Source: Prevotella sp. UBA1395 (GTDB taxonomy: Bacteria; Bacteroidota; Bacteroidia; Bacteroidales; Bacteroidaceae). From it: a DNA stretch of 9,042 nt. The notes beneath the pieces are model-generated. The model was given only the letters and a program-made list of their open reading frames with translations, made no database searches and was not told the DNA's origin. The DNA lies in assembly GCA_002305235.1 (NCBI GenBank), contig DBQL01000186.1:1-9042 (forward strand), given 5' to 3'. Below are positions 1 to 6,450 of this stretch, piece after piece (position 1 is the stretch's first letter; each line of letters begins with the position of its first letter). The translations under genes were made by a program, and so were the position numbers.

Positions 1-24
1 GTAAATCTGATATAAGTCACATTA

Positions 25-68
25 CGATGAGATGGCCGCAAGACGGCATCAAACGCAGGGTTTCATCG
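25..68. repeat. Bulged hairpin / inverted repeat
   Basis: The outer arms CGATGA (25-30) and TCATCG (63-68) are complementary. Directly inside the left arm, GATG (31-34) pairs with CATC (47-50) and CCG (36-38) with CGG (44-46), leaving G35 bulged and a loop at 39-43. Bases 51-62 stay unpaired on one side. The pairing is seen directly. Whether it acts as an RNA fold, a binding site or a dispersed repeat is not known. Confidence 0.35.
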
Positions 69-285
69 TGTTTTTGTCGCAGCCGAGTGGCGTCGCGCCC
101 GCTATCAACCGGTTTTCTTTTCGTAGAACGAGCCGGACGGAATCCCCGTTTTTTGATATTATTTTTTGACAGATTATGACAGTATCCCGTCGTGCCGCCA
201 TACCGTGCATACGCTCTGCCCATAGGGCATCGTCACGGCGGTAAAGCCCTACATATTCCTTGCAACCCTTGCCTCGCCACTATGC

Positions 286-321
286 GACAGGGGATTTTTC
301 CCATCGAGAAAATCCCCTGTC
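286..321. terminator. Perfect 13-bp inverted repeat, possible terminator of the DJ-1 gene
   Basis: The arms GACAGGGGATTTT (286-298) and AAAATCCCCTGTC (309-321) are perfectly complementary around a 10-nt loop. The repeat begins 53 bp beyond the stop codon of the leftward DJ-1 gene, where a terminator is expected. No T-run follows it on either strand, so it is not a textbook intrinsic terminator. It could instead be an RNA 3'-end stabiliser or a protein-binding palindrome. The stem is certain; the function is inferred. Confidence 0.45.
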
Positions 322-373
322 ATTGTCGTTCCCGGGCTTTTGCCCGTTGATCGCCGCCGTCGCGTGACAGCGC

Positions 374-943
374 TTACTGCCACCCCATGAGATGTGCATA
401 CTGCATTTTCATCTGCAGGTCGGCCACAGTCTGTCCGCTCACGAAGTAGCTCAGCAGGTGATAGGCGTAGGGCAGCGTGGCGGCCGGACCCTCGCCGGTG
501 GTGATGTTGCCGTCTTCCTCAAAGAGTTCGGCGGTATAGGTTGCCCCCGTGAGATATTTCTCAAAGCCGGGCGAGCATGTGGCCTTGCGGCCCTCGAGCA
601 GTCCGAGCGAGCCGAGCACCATCGGCGCGGCACAGATGGCGCCAATGCGCGCCCCGCGAGCGTTTTGTGCCACGAGCGCCGCTCTCACCCCCTCGTGGGC
701 GTTGAGGTTTGTCGACCCCGGCATTCCGCCGGGCAACAGTAGCAGGTCGGCGTCGGCATAGTCCTCCGGGCGGGTAAACACCAAGTCGGCCTTGACGGTC
801 ACCCCGTGCGACGATTCTACAAACTCGGAGCCTGTGACGCTCACCGTTTTTACCTCAATGCCTCCCCGGCGCAGGATGTCGACGGGTGCCAGCGCCTCGA
901 TTTCCTCGAAGCCGGTGGCCAGAAACTCATATACTTTTGCCAT
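374..943 (-). CDS. DJ-1/YajL/ThiJ-family protein (DJ-1/PfpI superfamily)
   Basis: This 189-residue protein has the usual size of the DJ-1/YajL subfamily, which acts in the cytoplasm as a redox-sensing or protective protein. Members have been reported as glyoxalase III or deglycase, the latter debated, and as chaperones. The N-terminal strand is followed by GFEEIEAL; Glu16 matches the conserved acid (Glu18 of human DJ-1). PGGMPG lies at residues 71-76. The nucleophile elbow GAICAAP holds Cys104, equivalent to Cys106 of DJ-1. The frame stays open upstream to 1015, but the start at 943 is preferred: MAKVYEF begins exactly at the conserved first strand, and the extra 24 residues would overlap the promoter candidate at 998-1028. 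The gene appears to be a single transcription unit. The family call is secure; the exact activity is not. Confidence 0.93.
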   Translation of the reverse strand: MAKVYEFLATGFEEIEALAPVDILRRGGIEVKTVSVTGSEFVESSHGVTVKADLVFTRPEDYADADLLLLPGGMPGSTNLNAHEGVRAALVAQNARGARIGAICAAPMVLGSLGLLEGRKATCSPGFEKYLTGATYTAELFEEDGNITTGEGPAATLPYAYHLLSYFVSGQTVADLQMKMQYAHLMGWQ

Positions 944-997
944 AATAAGGATGTTTGGAAATGTATTTTTAGGGAGCCGGATAGCGCAACTCCACGG

Positions 998-1028
998 CAA
1001 ACTTACAAAAAACAATGTGAACAGGAAA
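998..1028 (-). promoter_or_regulatory. Bacteroidota-type promoter for the DJ-1 gene
   Basis: Read on the minus strand, TTTC (1028-1025) is followed after exactly 19 nt by TAAGTTTG (1005-998). This matches the Bacteroidota primary-sigma consensus TTTG-N19-TAnnTTTG, with a perfect -7 box and one mismatch in the -33 box. Transcription would start near 991-994, giving a leader of about 50 nt before the ATG at 943. The position just after the terminator-like hairpin of the preceding gene fits an independent unit. Confidence 0.55.
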
Positions 1029-1048
1029 CAGATTTCGCAGAATCTTTC

Positions 1049-1084
1049 AAAAAAAAGTTATATTTACGGCCGATGGCCCGTAAA
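1049..1084 (-). terminator. Terminator-like hairpin after the mgtC-like gene
   Basis: On the minus strand, TTTACGGGCC pairs with GGCCGTAAA around a 3-nt loop (plus-strand 1063-1084), giving a 9-bp stem with one bulged base. Six bases later comes a run of eight Ts (1056-1049). The gap between stem and T-run is longer than in a standard intrinsic terminator. The site also lies about 225 bp beyond the stop at 1310, so readthrough or a processed 3' end is possible. It would separate the mgtC-like transcript from the DJ-1 promoter. Confidence 0.4.
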
Positions 1085-1309
1085 AAGTGCAGTCGTCTTT
1101 TCTCCCCGCCGAATCGGGGTGCCGATGGGCGGCGGGCCGTGGGCTGCATGGCTGGCTGCCTCCGCTCGCTGCGCATCGCCCCTGTGGGGTGTGTGGGTGC
1201 GGCGAGTGTTCGTCTGCCATCGCATTGCGCCCAAGGGATTGAAGCATTCGGGAAAACATGAGGTCGCGGGGTTCTGATGCGCCCATCTGCCCGCAGCCTT
1301 GTCATGGTC

Positions 1310-1963
1310 TCATTCGACGCTCATCATCGTCACGTCGTCGAGCCCGTTGATATGGTCCATGATGAGTTTGTTGTGAGCCAGTTCAAGGGTTCTCACCTCC
1401 ATTTTTACCTCAAATATTTCGCCTTGGGAGGTGCGGCGGTCGCGTATTTCGTAGGAGCGTATCTCGAGTGCATCGGCTTTGATGAGGTCTACCACATGCC
1501 TTGCGCTCTCGCGTGAGGGTGAGGTGAACGATACTTGGAGCGTGGTGGTGGAGAGCTGCGGCACGCACAGTCTCACCACCTCGAGGCCTATCATGATGAG
1601 TGCGGTCACGATGGCCGACACGGCAAACATTCCCACGCCGCAGGCCATGCCGATGGCGGCGGTGACCCACAGGCCTGCCGCGGTGGTGAGACCACGCACG
1701 GAGTTTTTCTGAAACACGATGAGGCCCGCCCCGAGAAATCCGATGCCCGAGACTACCTGAGCCGCCACGCGCGACGTGTCTTTCACTCCGTCGTTGAAAC
1801 CATATTGCGAGATGATGGTAAACAGGGCCGCGCCGAGGGCCACGAGAAAGTGGGTGCGGAAGCCGGCATCCTTAGAACGGTACTCCCGTTCGAGTCCGAT
1901 GATGCCGCCTAACAGCATGGCAGCCACGAGCCGGAGGGTGCAATCGATGAGAAAATTGTCCAT
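1310..1963 (-). CDS. MgtC/SapB-family inner-membrane protein
   Basis: This 217-residue protein has the full MgtC/SapB layout. The N-terminal membrane domain (about residues 5-130) has segments near 8-24, 38-54, 66-84, 92-110 and 112-132. Family hallmarks are GGIIGLERE (19-27), RTHFLVALGAALF (36-48), SGIGFLGAG (72-80) and VRGLTTAAGLWVTAAIGMA (89-107). A soluble C-terminal part (about 140-217) resembles the ACT-like tail of longer members. MgtC proteins are linked to growth in low magnesium and survival in acid or host cells, partly through effects on the F-type ATPase; they are not proven Mg2+ transporters. The frame is open to 2020, but the start at 1963 is chosen because MDNFLID begins right before the first helix and lies just after a promoter candidate. 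It is divergent from nadK. The physiological role here is unknown. Confidence 0.92.
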   Translation of the reverse strand: MDNFLIDCTLRLVAAMLLGGIIGLEREYRSKDAGFRTHFLVALGAALFTIISQYGFNDGVKDTSRVAAQVVSGIGFLGAGLIVFQKNSVRGLTTAAGLWVTAAIGMACGVGMFAVSAIVTALIMIGLEVVRLCVPQLSTTTLQVSFTSPSRESARHVVDLIKADALEIRSYEIRDRRTSQGEIFEVKMEVRTLELAHNKLIMDHINGLDDVTMMSVE

Positions 1964-1989
1964 GATGATGAGTACAGTTGGGTGGGTAG

Positions 1990-2020
1990 CAAATGTACGA
2001 AATTCTTTCTCACGATGCAA
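1990..2020 (-). promoter_or_regulatory. Candidate promoter for the mgtC-like gene
   Basis: On the minus strand TACATTTG (1997-1990) is a perfect TAnnTTTG -7 box. The bases 19 nt upstream are TTGC (2020-2017), a weak match to TTTG. The start of transcription would fall near 1983-1986, about 20 nt before the ATG at 1963. The -7 box is convincing; the poor -33 box may mean weak or activated transcription. Confidence 0.42.
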
Positions 2021-2111
2021 GACAAATCGCGATTATCATGGAATAATAGGTGGAAAAAGGCCGAAGATGATGTTAATTTAGAAAAAAAGGAAGAAATCCT
2101 ATTGTGCGGGC

Positions 2112-2142
2112 TATGATTTTCAGACAATTCTACGTAAATTTG
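2112..2142 (+). promoter_or_regulatory. Bacteroidota-type promoter for nadK
   Basis: TATG (2112-2115), exactly 19 nt of spacer, then TAAATTTG (2135-2142) matches TTTG-N19-TAnnTTTG with one mismatch in the -33 box. Transcription would begin near 2146-2149, leaving about 115 nt of leader before the preferred nadK ATG at 2264. It is the only good promoter candidate I found before the rightward genes, so it may also serve the exporter and thioredoxin genes. Confidence 0.6.
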
Positions 2143-2176
2143 CAGAAACGACATGCAGCCCTGCTGCGCCCCGCCT

Positions 2177-2213
2177 TGCCCTGCCGCTACCCACTTGCGG
2201 CCGAGACAGGGCA
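2177..2213 (+). promoter_or_regulatory. Hairpin in the nadK leader
   Basis: TGCCCTG (2177-2183) pairs perfectly with CAGGGCA (2207-2213). Stacked directly inside, CCGC (2184-2187) pairs with GCGG (2197-2200) around a 9-nt loop, leaving a 6-nt bulge (2201-2206) on one side. The fold lies between the promoter and the start codon, so it would be part of the mRNA leader. It matches no riboswitch class that I recognise. A regulatory role is inference. Confidence 0.4.
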
Positions 2214-2263
2214 GCCCCCGCAATGCTATGGGCCATGCCTCACACACGAACAATCATGAGCGT

Positions 2264-3148
2264 ATGGACACCCGCAAACTCCGTTTTGCCCTTATAGGTA
2301 ATGAATATCAGGCCCGCAAGTCGTCGGCCATCACCCATATTCTCGACTATCTCAGGGGGCGCGATGCCGATGTGATAATCGACCGTGGCTATCATGGCTT
2401 TCTGTCGCGGATCCGGAACATCGACCTTCGGTGTACAGAGGTCTTCGACGGTGCCGGTTTCGATGCCGATTTCGTGATCTCTCTCGGTGGCGATGGCACC
2501 TTTTTGAAGGCTGCCGAGCGTGTGGGCAGTCGCGGCATCCCCATCCTTGGCGTGAACATGGGTCGGTTAGGATTCCTTGCCGACGTGCTCCCCTCAGAGG
2601 TGTCATCGGCTCTCGACGAGATTTACAACGGCAATTACCGTGTCGAGGGCCATTCGGTCATCAAGTTGGAGGCCGACGGCGAGACCTTGGAGGGCAGTCC
2701 CTACGCCTTGAACGACATCGCGTTGCTCAAGCGAGACAACGCCTCGATGATCTCCGTACGGTGCAGCATCAACGGAAACTTCCTCGTAACCTATCAGGCC
2801 GACGGACTGGTCATATCCACCCCCACCGGCTCCACGGCGTACAACCTCTCGAACGGAGGTCCCATCATCGTGCCCTCGGCCAACAACCTGTGTCTCAGTC
2901 CGGTGGCACCCCACAGCCTGAATATCCGCCCCATCGTCATCAACGACGACTGCGTGATCGACTTGGAGGTGGAGAGCCGTAACCACAACTTTCTCGCCGC
3001 CATCGACGGGCGGTCGGAAAAACTGCGCGAGGGCACCAAGATACGCATCTCGAAAGCTTCTTACAAGATCAATATCGTGAAGCAGCATGCCACCCATTAC
3101 TTCTCCACGCTGAGAGACAAGCTCATGTGGGGTGCCGACCAAAGATAA
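2264..3148 (+). CDS. nadK: NAD kinase
   Basis: This cytoplasmic enzyme transfers phosphate from ATP (or polyphosphate in some members) to NAD to make NADP, the only route to NADP in most bacteria. The 294-residue length is normal. Signatures in order: SLGGDGTFL (residues 73-81) with the GGDG phosphate-binding loop; GVNMGRLGFL (96-105); ND at 150-151, which in the family contacts the nicotinamide-nucleotide ligand; and the long block from DGLVISTPTGSTAY to NGGP (180-200), diagnostic of the family. The frame is open upstream to an ATG at 2153, but that adds 37 Cys/Pro-rich residues encoded by a foldable region right after the promoter. MDTRKLRFALIG at 2264 starts at the first Rossmann-like strand. 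The gene is divergent from the mgtC-like gene and 83 bp ahead of the ABC exporter, possibly sharing its transcript. Confidence 0.96.
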   Translation: MDTRKLRFALIGNEYQARKSSAITHILDYLRGRDADVIIDRGYHGFLSRIRNIDLRCTEVFDGAGFDADFVISLGGDGTFLKAAERVGSRGIPILGVNMGRLGFLADVLPSEVSSALDEIYNGNYRVEGHSVIKLEADGETLEGSPYALNDIALLKRDNASMISVRCSINGNFLVTYQADGLVISTPTGSTAYNLSNGGPIIVPSANNLCLSPVAPHSLNIRPIVINDDCVIDLEVESRNHNFLAAIDGRSEKLREGTKIRISKASYKINIVKQHATHYFSTLRDKLMWGADQR

Positions 3149-3231
3149 CTTGTGCACGTGGCCGCATGGCCATTGCCTTGCGATGCCACTGTCTGCCCAC
3201 GACATGACAACCACACAGAATATATCAACCG

Positions 3232-4965
3232 ATGAGTAATCCACAACCATTTCACAGCATTTCGAGGCCCGCGGCAGCTCTGCGCGCCTTGCTCCGGCAT
3301 CTTTTGGGCAATGATGGGCAGCGGTTTCAGCACTACACCGCCACACAGATCGTGGGTTGGTTGTGGGCGGCTTGGCGCGGCAACAGGTTGCAGGCCTCGC
3401 TCAACGCCGTCATCGGGCTGGCCTCCGTGGGGGTCTCTCTGTCACAGGTATGGGCCGTGCAGCGTGCCATCGACGTGGCTTCGGGGGCGTCGGCGGGGTC
3501 TATCTATTGGTCGGTGGCCCTCATGGGAGCGCTTATCCTCTGCGACTTCGCGCTCAATATCTCGGGCATCTGGGTGCGCAACATATTGGGCATCAAAGCC
3601 CAAAACCGCATGCAGCAGCAACTGCTCGACCGCATCCTCAGGTCGGAGTGGCACGGCAAGGAAAGCCATCACTCCGGCGACGTGATCAATCGGTTGGAGA
3701 CCGACGTGGTGGGCGTGGTGAGTTTCCTCACCGAGACCATCCCCAACACCCTCTCGGTGCTCGCCCTTTTCATCGGCGCCTTCACCTACCTGTTTCTCAT
3801 GGATGCCACCTTGGCGCTCATCACCGTGGCCATCATCCCCGTGTTCGTGTTGCTGAGCAAGATGTATGTGAGCCGCATGCGTCGCCTCACCCGTGAGGTA
3901 CGCAACTCCGACTCGAAGGTACAGAGCGTGTTGCAAGAGACCATCCAGAACCGTATGCTCATCAAGACCTTGGAGAGCGAGCGCCCGATGGTGGGCCGCT
4001 TGGAGCATACGCAAGGCGAGTTGCGCCATAAGGTGGTGCGCCGCACCATCTTCTCGGTGTTCAGCAACCTGGTGCTCAACTTCGGGTTTGTCATGGGTTA
4101 TCTCGTGGCTTTCCTGTGGGCGGCCATCCGTATGTCACAGCACACACTCACGTTTGGTGGCATGACCGCCTTCTTGCAGTTGGTCAACAAGATCCAAAGT
4201 CCTGCTCGCGACCTCACAAAGATCGTTCCCGCTTTTGTCTCCGTGCTCACGGCGGCCGAGCGCCTCATGGAACTGGAGGAGAATCCGTTGGAAGAACAGG
4301 GTCCGCCCATCGCGTTGACAGCCCCTTGCGGAGTGAGATTCAAGGATGTGTCCTATCGGTATGACGATGTCGACGGCGACGTGATCAGCCACCTCAACTT
4401 CGATTTCACCCCCGGCTCGTGCACGGCGGTCTTGGGCGAGACAGGGTCGGGCAAGACCACTCTGATACGCATGGTGTTGGCTTTGCTCTCCCCGCAGAGC
4501 GGCAAGGTTGAGATTTACGACCGTCACGGCAGCCGGACGCTCACGCCACGCACGCGTTGCAACTTTGTGTATGTGCCTCAAGGTAACACGCTCATGAGTG
4601 GCACGATACGCGAGAACCTGCGGTTAGGCAAGCTCGATGCCACCGACGAGGAGATGATCGAGGCCCTGAGGCGCAGTTGCGCGGAGTTTGTGATGGACCT
4701 CCCCGAAGGTCTGAGCACCGTGTGTGCGGAGGCGGGAGGCGGTCTCTCCGAGGGTCAGGCACAGCGCATCGCCATCGCCCGTGCACTGCTCAGAGACCGT
4801 GCCATCATGCTCTTCGACGAGGCCACCTCGGCCCTTGACCCCGCCACCGAGCGACAACTGTTGCAGAATCTGCTGGCCTCGCACGACAAAACGGTGATAT
4901 TCATTACCCACCGCCCGGCCGTGGTAGACTATTGCGACCGGACATTGAAGATTGAAAAGATTTAG
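3232..4965 (+). CDS. Type I ABC exporter, fused membrane and ATPase domains
   Basis: This 577-residue half-transporter should act as a homodimer in the inner membrane. A cytoplasmic N-terminal stretch (1-50) is followed by a six-helix ABC membrane domain, with segments near 55-75, 92-112, 168-188, 190-210, 278-300 and 310-340. The ATPase domain (about 368-577) has an A-loop tyrosine (375 or 377), Walker A GETGSGKT (402-409), Q-loop glutamine 450 in VYVPQGN, signature LSEGQ (505-509, glutamate replacing the usual third-position glycine), Walker B AIMLFDE with catalytic Glu530, and H-loop His560. All catalytic residues are present, so it should be active. There is no N-terminal C39 peptidase domain, so it does not itself cleave a leader peptide. 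Substrate is unknown; lipid, drug, peptide or thiol export are all possible. It lies 23 bp before the TlpA-like gene and probably shares its transcript. Confidence 0.93.
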   Translation: MSNPQPFHSISRPAAALRALLRHLLGNDGQRFQHYTATQIVGWLWAAWRGNRLQASLNAVIGLASVGVSLSQVWAVQRAIDVASGASAGSIYWSVALMGALILCDFALNISGIWVRNILGIKAQNRMQQQLLDRILRSEWHGKESHHSGDVINRLETDVVGVVSFLTETIPNTLSVLALFIGAFTYLFLMDATLALITVAIIPVFVLLSKMYVSRMRRLTREVRNSDSKVQSVLQETIQNRMLIKTLESERPMVGRLEHTQGELRHKVVRRTIFSVFSNLVLNFGFVMGYLVAFLWAAIRMSQHTLTFGGMTAFLQLVNKIQSPARDLTKIVPAFVSVLTAAERLMELEENPLEEQGPPIALTAPCGVRFKDVSYRYDDVDGDVISHLNFDFTPGSCTAVLGETGSGKTTLIRMVLALLSPQSGKVEIYDRHGSRTLTPRTRCNFVYVPQGNTLMSGTIRENLRLGKLDATDEEMIEALRRSCAEFVMDLPEGLSTVCAEAGGGLSEGQAQRIAIARALLRDRAIMLFDEATSALDPATERQLLQNLLASHDKTVIFITHRPAVVDYCDRTLKIEKI

Positions 4966-4988
4966 ATTTTAATATTTATCATAAGGAT

Positions 4989-5603
4989 ATGAACACAACA
5001 AAAACCATCATTTTGGCCCTGCTTCTACTGGTTTGCGGCCATAGCTTACAGGCGCAGGAGGCTGAGACAGACCTCGATGCCAAGTATGCCACGGCATTGT
5101 TGAGCCCCGGTACAGTGGCCCCCGGGTTTGTCATCTCGGGCAAAGACAGCTGTTGCAATGTTCCGCTGAGCAAGTTTCGCGGACAGTATGTGGTGCTCGA
5201 CTTCTGGGCTTCGTGGTGCCCCGACTGCCGTAAGGATGTGCCACAGGTGAAGGCGATGTACGAACGGTTTGGCTCCATGAACGTGCAGTTTATCGGTATT
5301 TCGTTTGATACTGACAAGACTGCATGGCAGACATTCATGGAGAAGAACGGCATGAACTGGTTGCAGCATAGCGAACTGAAGAAATGGAAGAAAGAGACGA
5401 AAATCGATCAAGACTACCATATCAACTGGATACCTACCTATTACCTGCTGGATACAGAGGGAAAGGTGGTGCTCGGAACCGTTCAGCACGAAAAAATAGC
5501 CGCCAAACTGGCGGAACTTGAGGCGCGGGGCGAGTTGAAAGCCTATACCGCCGAGGCCAATTGCTGCGGTGGGAAGCCCCATTGCAAGGTGCCCGGCAAA
5601 TAG
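4989..5603 (+). CDS. Secreted TlpA/ResA-like thioredoxin with extra cysteines
   Basis: This 204-residue protein is predicted to be exported. An N-terminal signal sequence (hydrophobic 7-16) ends in SLQAQ, with likely cleavage after Ala22. Cys16 lies in a poor lipobox (LLVC), so a lipoprotein is less likely. The thioredoxin-like domain (about 42-180) has the redox motif WCPDC (76-80) in the typical FWASWCPDC context, the cis-proline Pro149 in WIPTYYL, and a TlpA-type insertion between strands. Such proteins reduce or oxidise periplasmic thiols, for example in cytochrome c maturation or protein repair. Unusual are a vicinal Cys55-Cys56 pair ahead of the core and a C-terminal tail with Cys192, Cys193, His198 and Cys199, which could bind metal or form extra disulfides. 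Translation probably starts at 4989, where AAGGA lies too close to the ATG to be a normal Shine-Dalgarno. It probably forms a unit with the upstream ABC exporter. Confidence 0.92.
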   Translation: MNTTKTIILALLLLVCGHSLQAQEAETDLDAKYATALLSPGTVAPGFVISGKDSCCNVPLSKFRGQYVVLDFWASWCPDCRKDVPQVKAMYERFGSMNVQFIGISFDTDKTAWQTFMEKNGMNWLQHSELKKWKKETKIDQDYHINWIPTYYLLDTEGKVVLGTVQHEKIAAKLAELEARGELKAYTAEANCCGGKPHCKVPGK

Positions 5604-5671
5604 GTAATCATCCTAAAAAAAGTGCGTGGCAACTGCAACTTCGTGGTCAACACATACGTCAAACCATCATT

Positions 5672-6391
5672 ATGATACATCTTCAAGACATCAACAAGAC
5701 TTATTTCGGCGCCCAGCCCCTGCATGTGCTCAAGGGCATAGACCTTGATATCGGGGAGGGGGAGTTTGTCTCCATCATGGGTTCGTCGGGATCGGGAAAG
5801 TCTACCTTATTAAATATATTGGGCATTCTCGACAACTATGACAGCGGCGAGTATGTGTTGGGAGGCGAACTCATCAAGAACCTCAGTGAGCGCAGGGCCG
5901 CGGAGTATCGCAACCGCTTCATCGGATTCATCTTTCAGAGCTTCAACCTCATTGGCTTCAAGACGGCGGTAGAGAACGTTGAGCTGCCGCTGTTCTATCA
6001 AGGCGTATCTAAACGCAAGCGGCATCAGATGGCCTTGGAGTATCTTGAGCGCTTGGAGCTGCTGCCGTGGGCTAACCATTATCCCAACGAAATGTCGGGA
6101 GGGCAGAAGCAACGCGTGGCCATCGCGAGGGCACTGATCACCAATCCCAAGGTCATCCTTGCCGATGAGCCTACCGGCGCGCTCGATTCCAAGACGAGTG
6201 TAGAGGTGATGACCCTGCTCAAAAAGCTCAATGCCGAGGAAAAAAAGACCATTGTCGTGGTGACACACGAGAGTGGCGTGGCCAACGAAACCAACAAGAT
6301 TGTGCATATCAAGGATGGAATCATCGGAAAGATAGAGGAGAATCTCGACCATAACGCGTCGCCATTCGGTATCAACGGCATGATGAAGTAA
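5672..6391 (+). CDS. MacB/LolD-type ABC transporter ATPase
   Basis: This 239-residue stand-alone ATPase belongs to the MacB/LolD/FtsE-like group that powers mechanotransmission transporters (macrolide or peptide efflux, lipoprotein release, and others). Key sites are Walker A GSSGSGKST (37-45), Q-loop Gln89 in FIFQSFNL, signature MSGGQKQR (141-148), Walker B VILADE with Glu166, the DEPTGALDSKT stretch typical of this group (165-175), and His199 in VVTHE. The frame is open back to 5561, but the start at 5672 is chosen because MIHLQDINKTY is the usual family N-terminus and the extension overlaps the TlpA coding region. It is followed by two FtsX-like permeases, its expected partners. The gap to the TlpA gene is 68 bp with no clear promoter, so co-transcription is possible but unproven. 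Confidence 0.95.
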   Translation: MIHLQDINKTYFGAQPLHVLKGIDLDIGEGEFVSIMGSSGSGKSTLLNILGILDNYDSGEYVLGGELIKNLSERRAAEYRNRFIGFIFQSFNLIGFKTAVENVELPLFYQGVSKRKRHQMALEYLERLELLPWANHYPNEMSGGQKQRVAIARALITNPKVILADEPTGALDSKTSVEVMTLLKKLNAEEKKTIVVVTHESGVANETNKIVHIKDGIIGKIEENLDHNASPFGINGMMK

Positions 6392-6450
6392 ATCAAAATT
6401 CATCATTCACAAGTCAACACTGAACAGTGCCGCAACATTCATGGTAATCA

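Larger units (their letters stand above)
1..373. other. Non-coding stretch with two hairpins
   Basis: No convincing gene lies here. Positions 17-223 are open on the minus strand (68 codons) and 27-179 are open on the plus strand (50 codons). Neither product shows a recognisable domain, signal peptide or membrane segment. The stretch contains a bulged hairpin (25-68), an AT-rich patch around 148-178, a perfect 13-bp inverted repeat (286-321) and a small 5-bp hairpin (333-346). It lies downstream of the leftward DJ-1 gene and is probably that gene's 3' region plus intergenic DNA. The nature of the first 240 bases is unknown. Confidence 0.5.
944..1309. other. Intergenic stretch between two leftward genes
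   Basis: These 366 bp separate the mgtC-like stop from the DJ-1 start. The DJ-1-proximal part carries a promoter candidate (998-1028) and a terminator-like hairpin with an A-run (1049-1084). The remainder, about 1085-1309, is GC-rich, with short G/C-runs and small potential hairpins such as CCCC-tgt-GGGG near 1180. Frames open there (for example 1003-1305 on the minus strand) encode proline- and arginine-rich products without family features, and I regard them as chance. No gene is supported. Confidence 0.55.

Noticed and set aside
944..1015. 24-residue N-terminal extension of the DJ-1 protein
   Set aside because: It overlaps the promoter candidate and DJ-1 proteins begin directly with the first strand, as with the start at 943.
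1003..1305. 100-codon minus-strand open frame between the two leftward genes
   Set aside because: Pro/Arg-rich low-complexity product that spans the terminator-like hairpin; no family features.
2153..2263. N-terminal extension of NAD kinase starting at 2153
   Set aside because: It begins within about 10 bases of the promoter's -7 box, is Cys/Pro-rich and precedes the conserved first strand, so it is more likely leader RNA.
3159..3172. TGGCC-gcat-GGCCA hairpin between nadK and the exporter
   Set aside because: Only a 5-bp stem with no T-run; too weak to call a terminator.
3204..3239. 11-codon open frame overlapping the exporter start codon
   Set aside because: Short enough to arise by chance, with no ribosome-binding signal; not enough to claim a regulatory upstream frame.
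2603..3346. 247-codon minus-strand open frame over nadK and the exporter start
   Set aside because: The nadK motifs prove the plus strand is coding here; the antisense product has no recognisable features.
6418..6429. CACTG-aa-CAGTG palindrome after the ATPase gene
   Set aside because: A 2-nt loop cannot form a stable RNA hairpin as written, and a 10-base match of this kind is common by chance.
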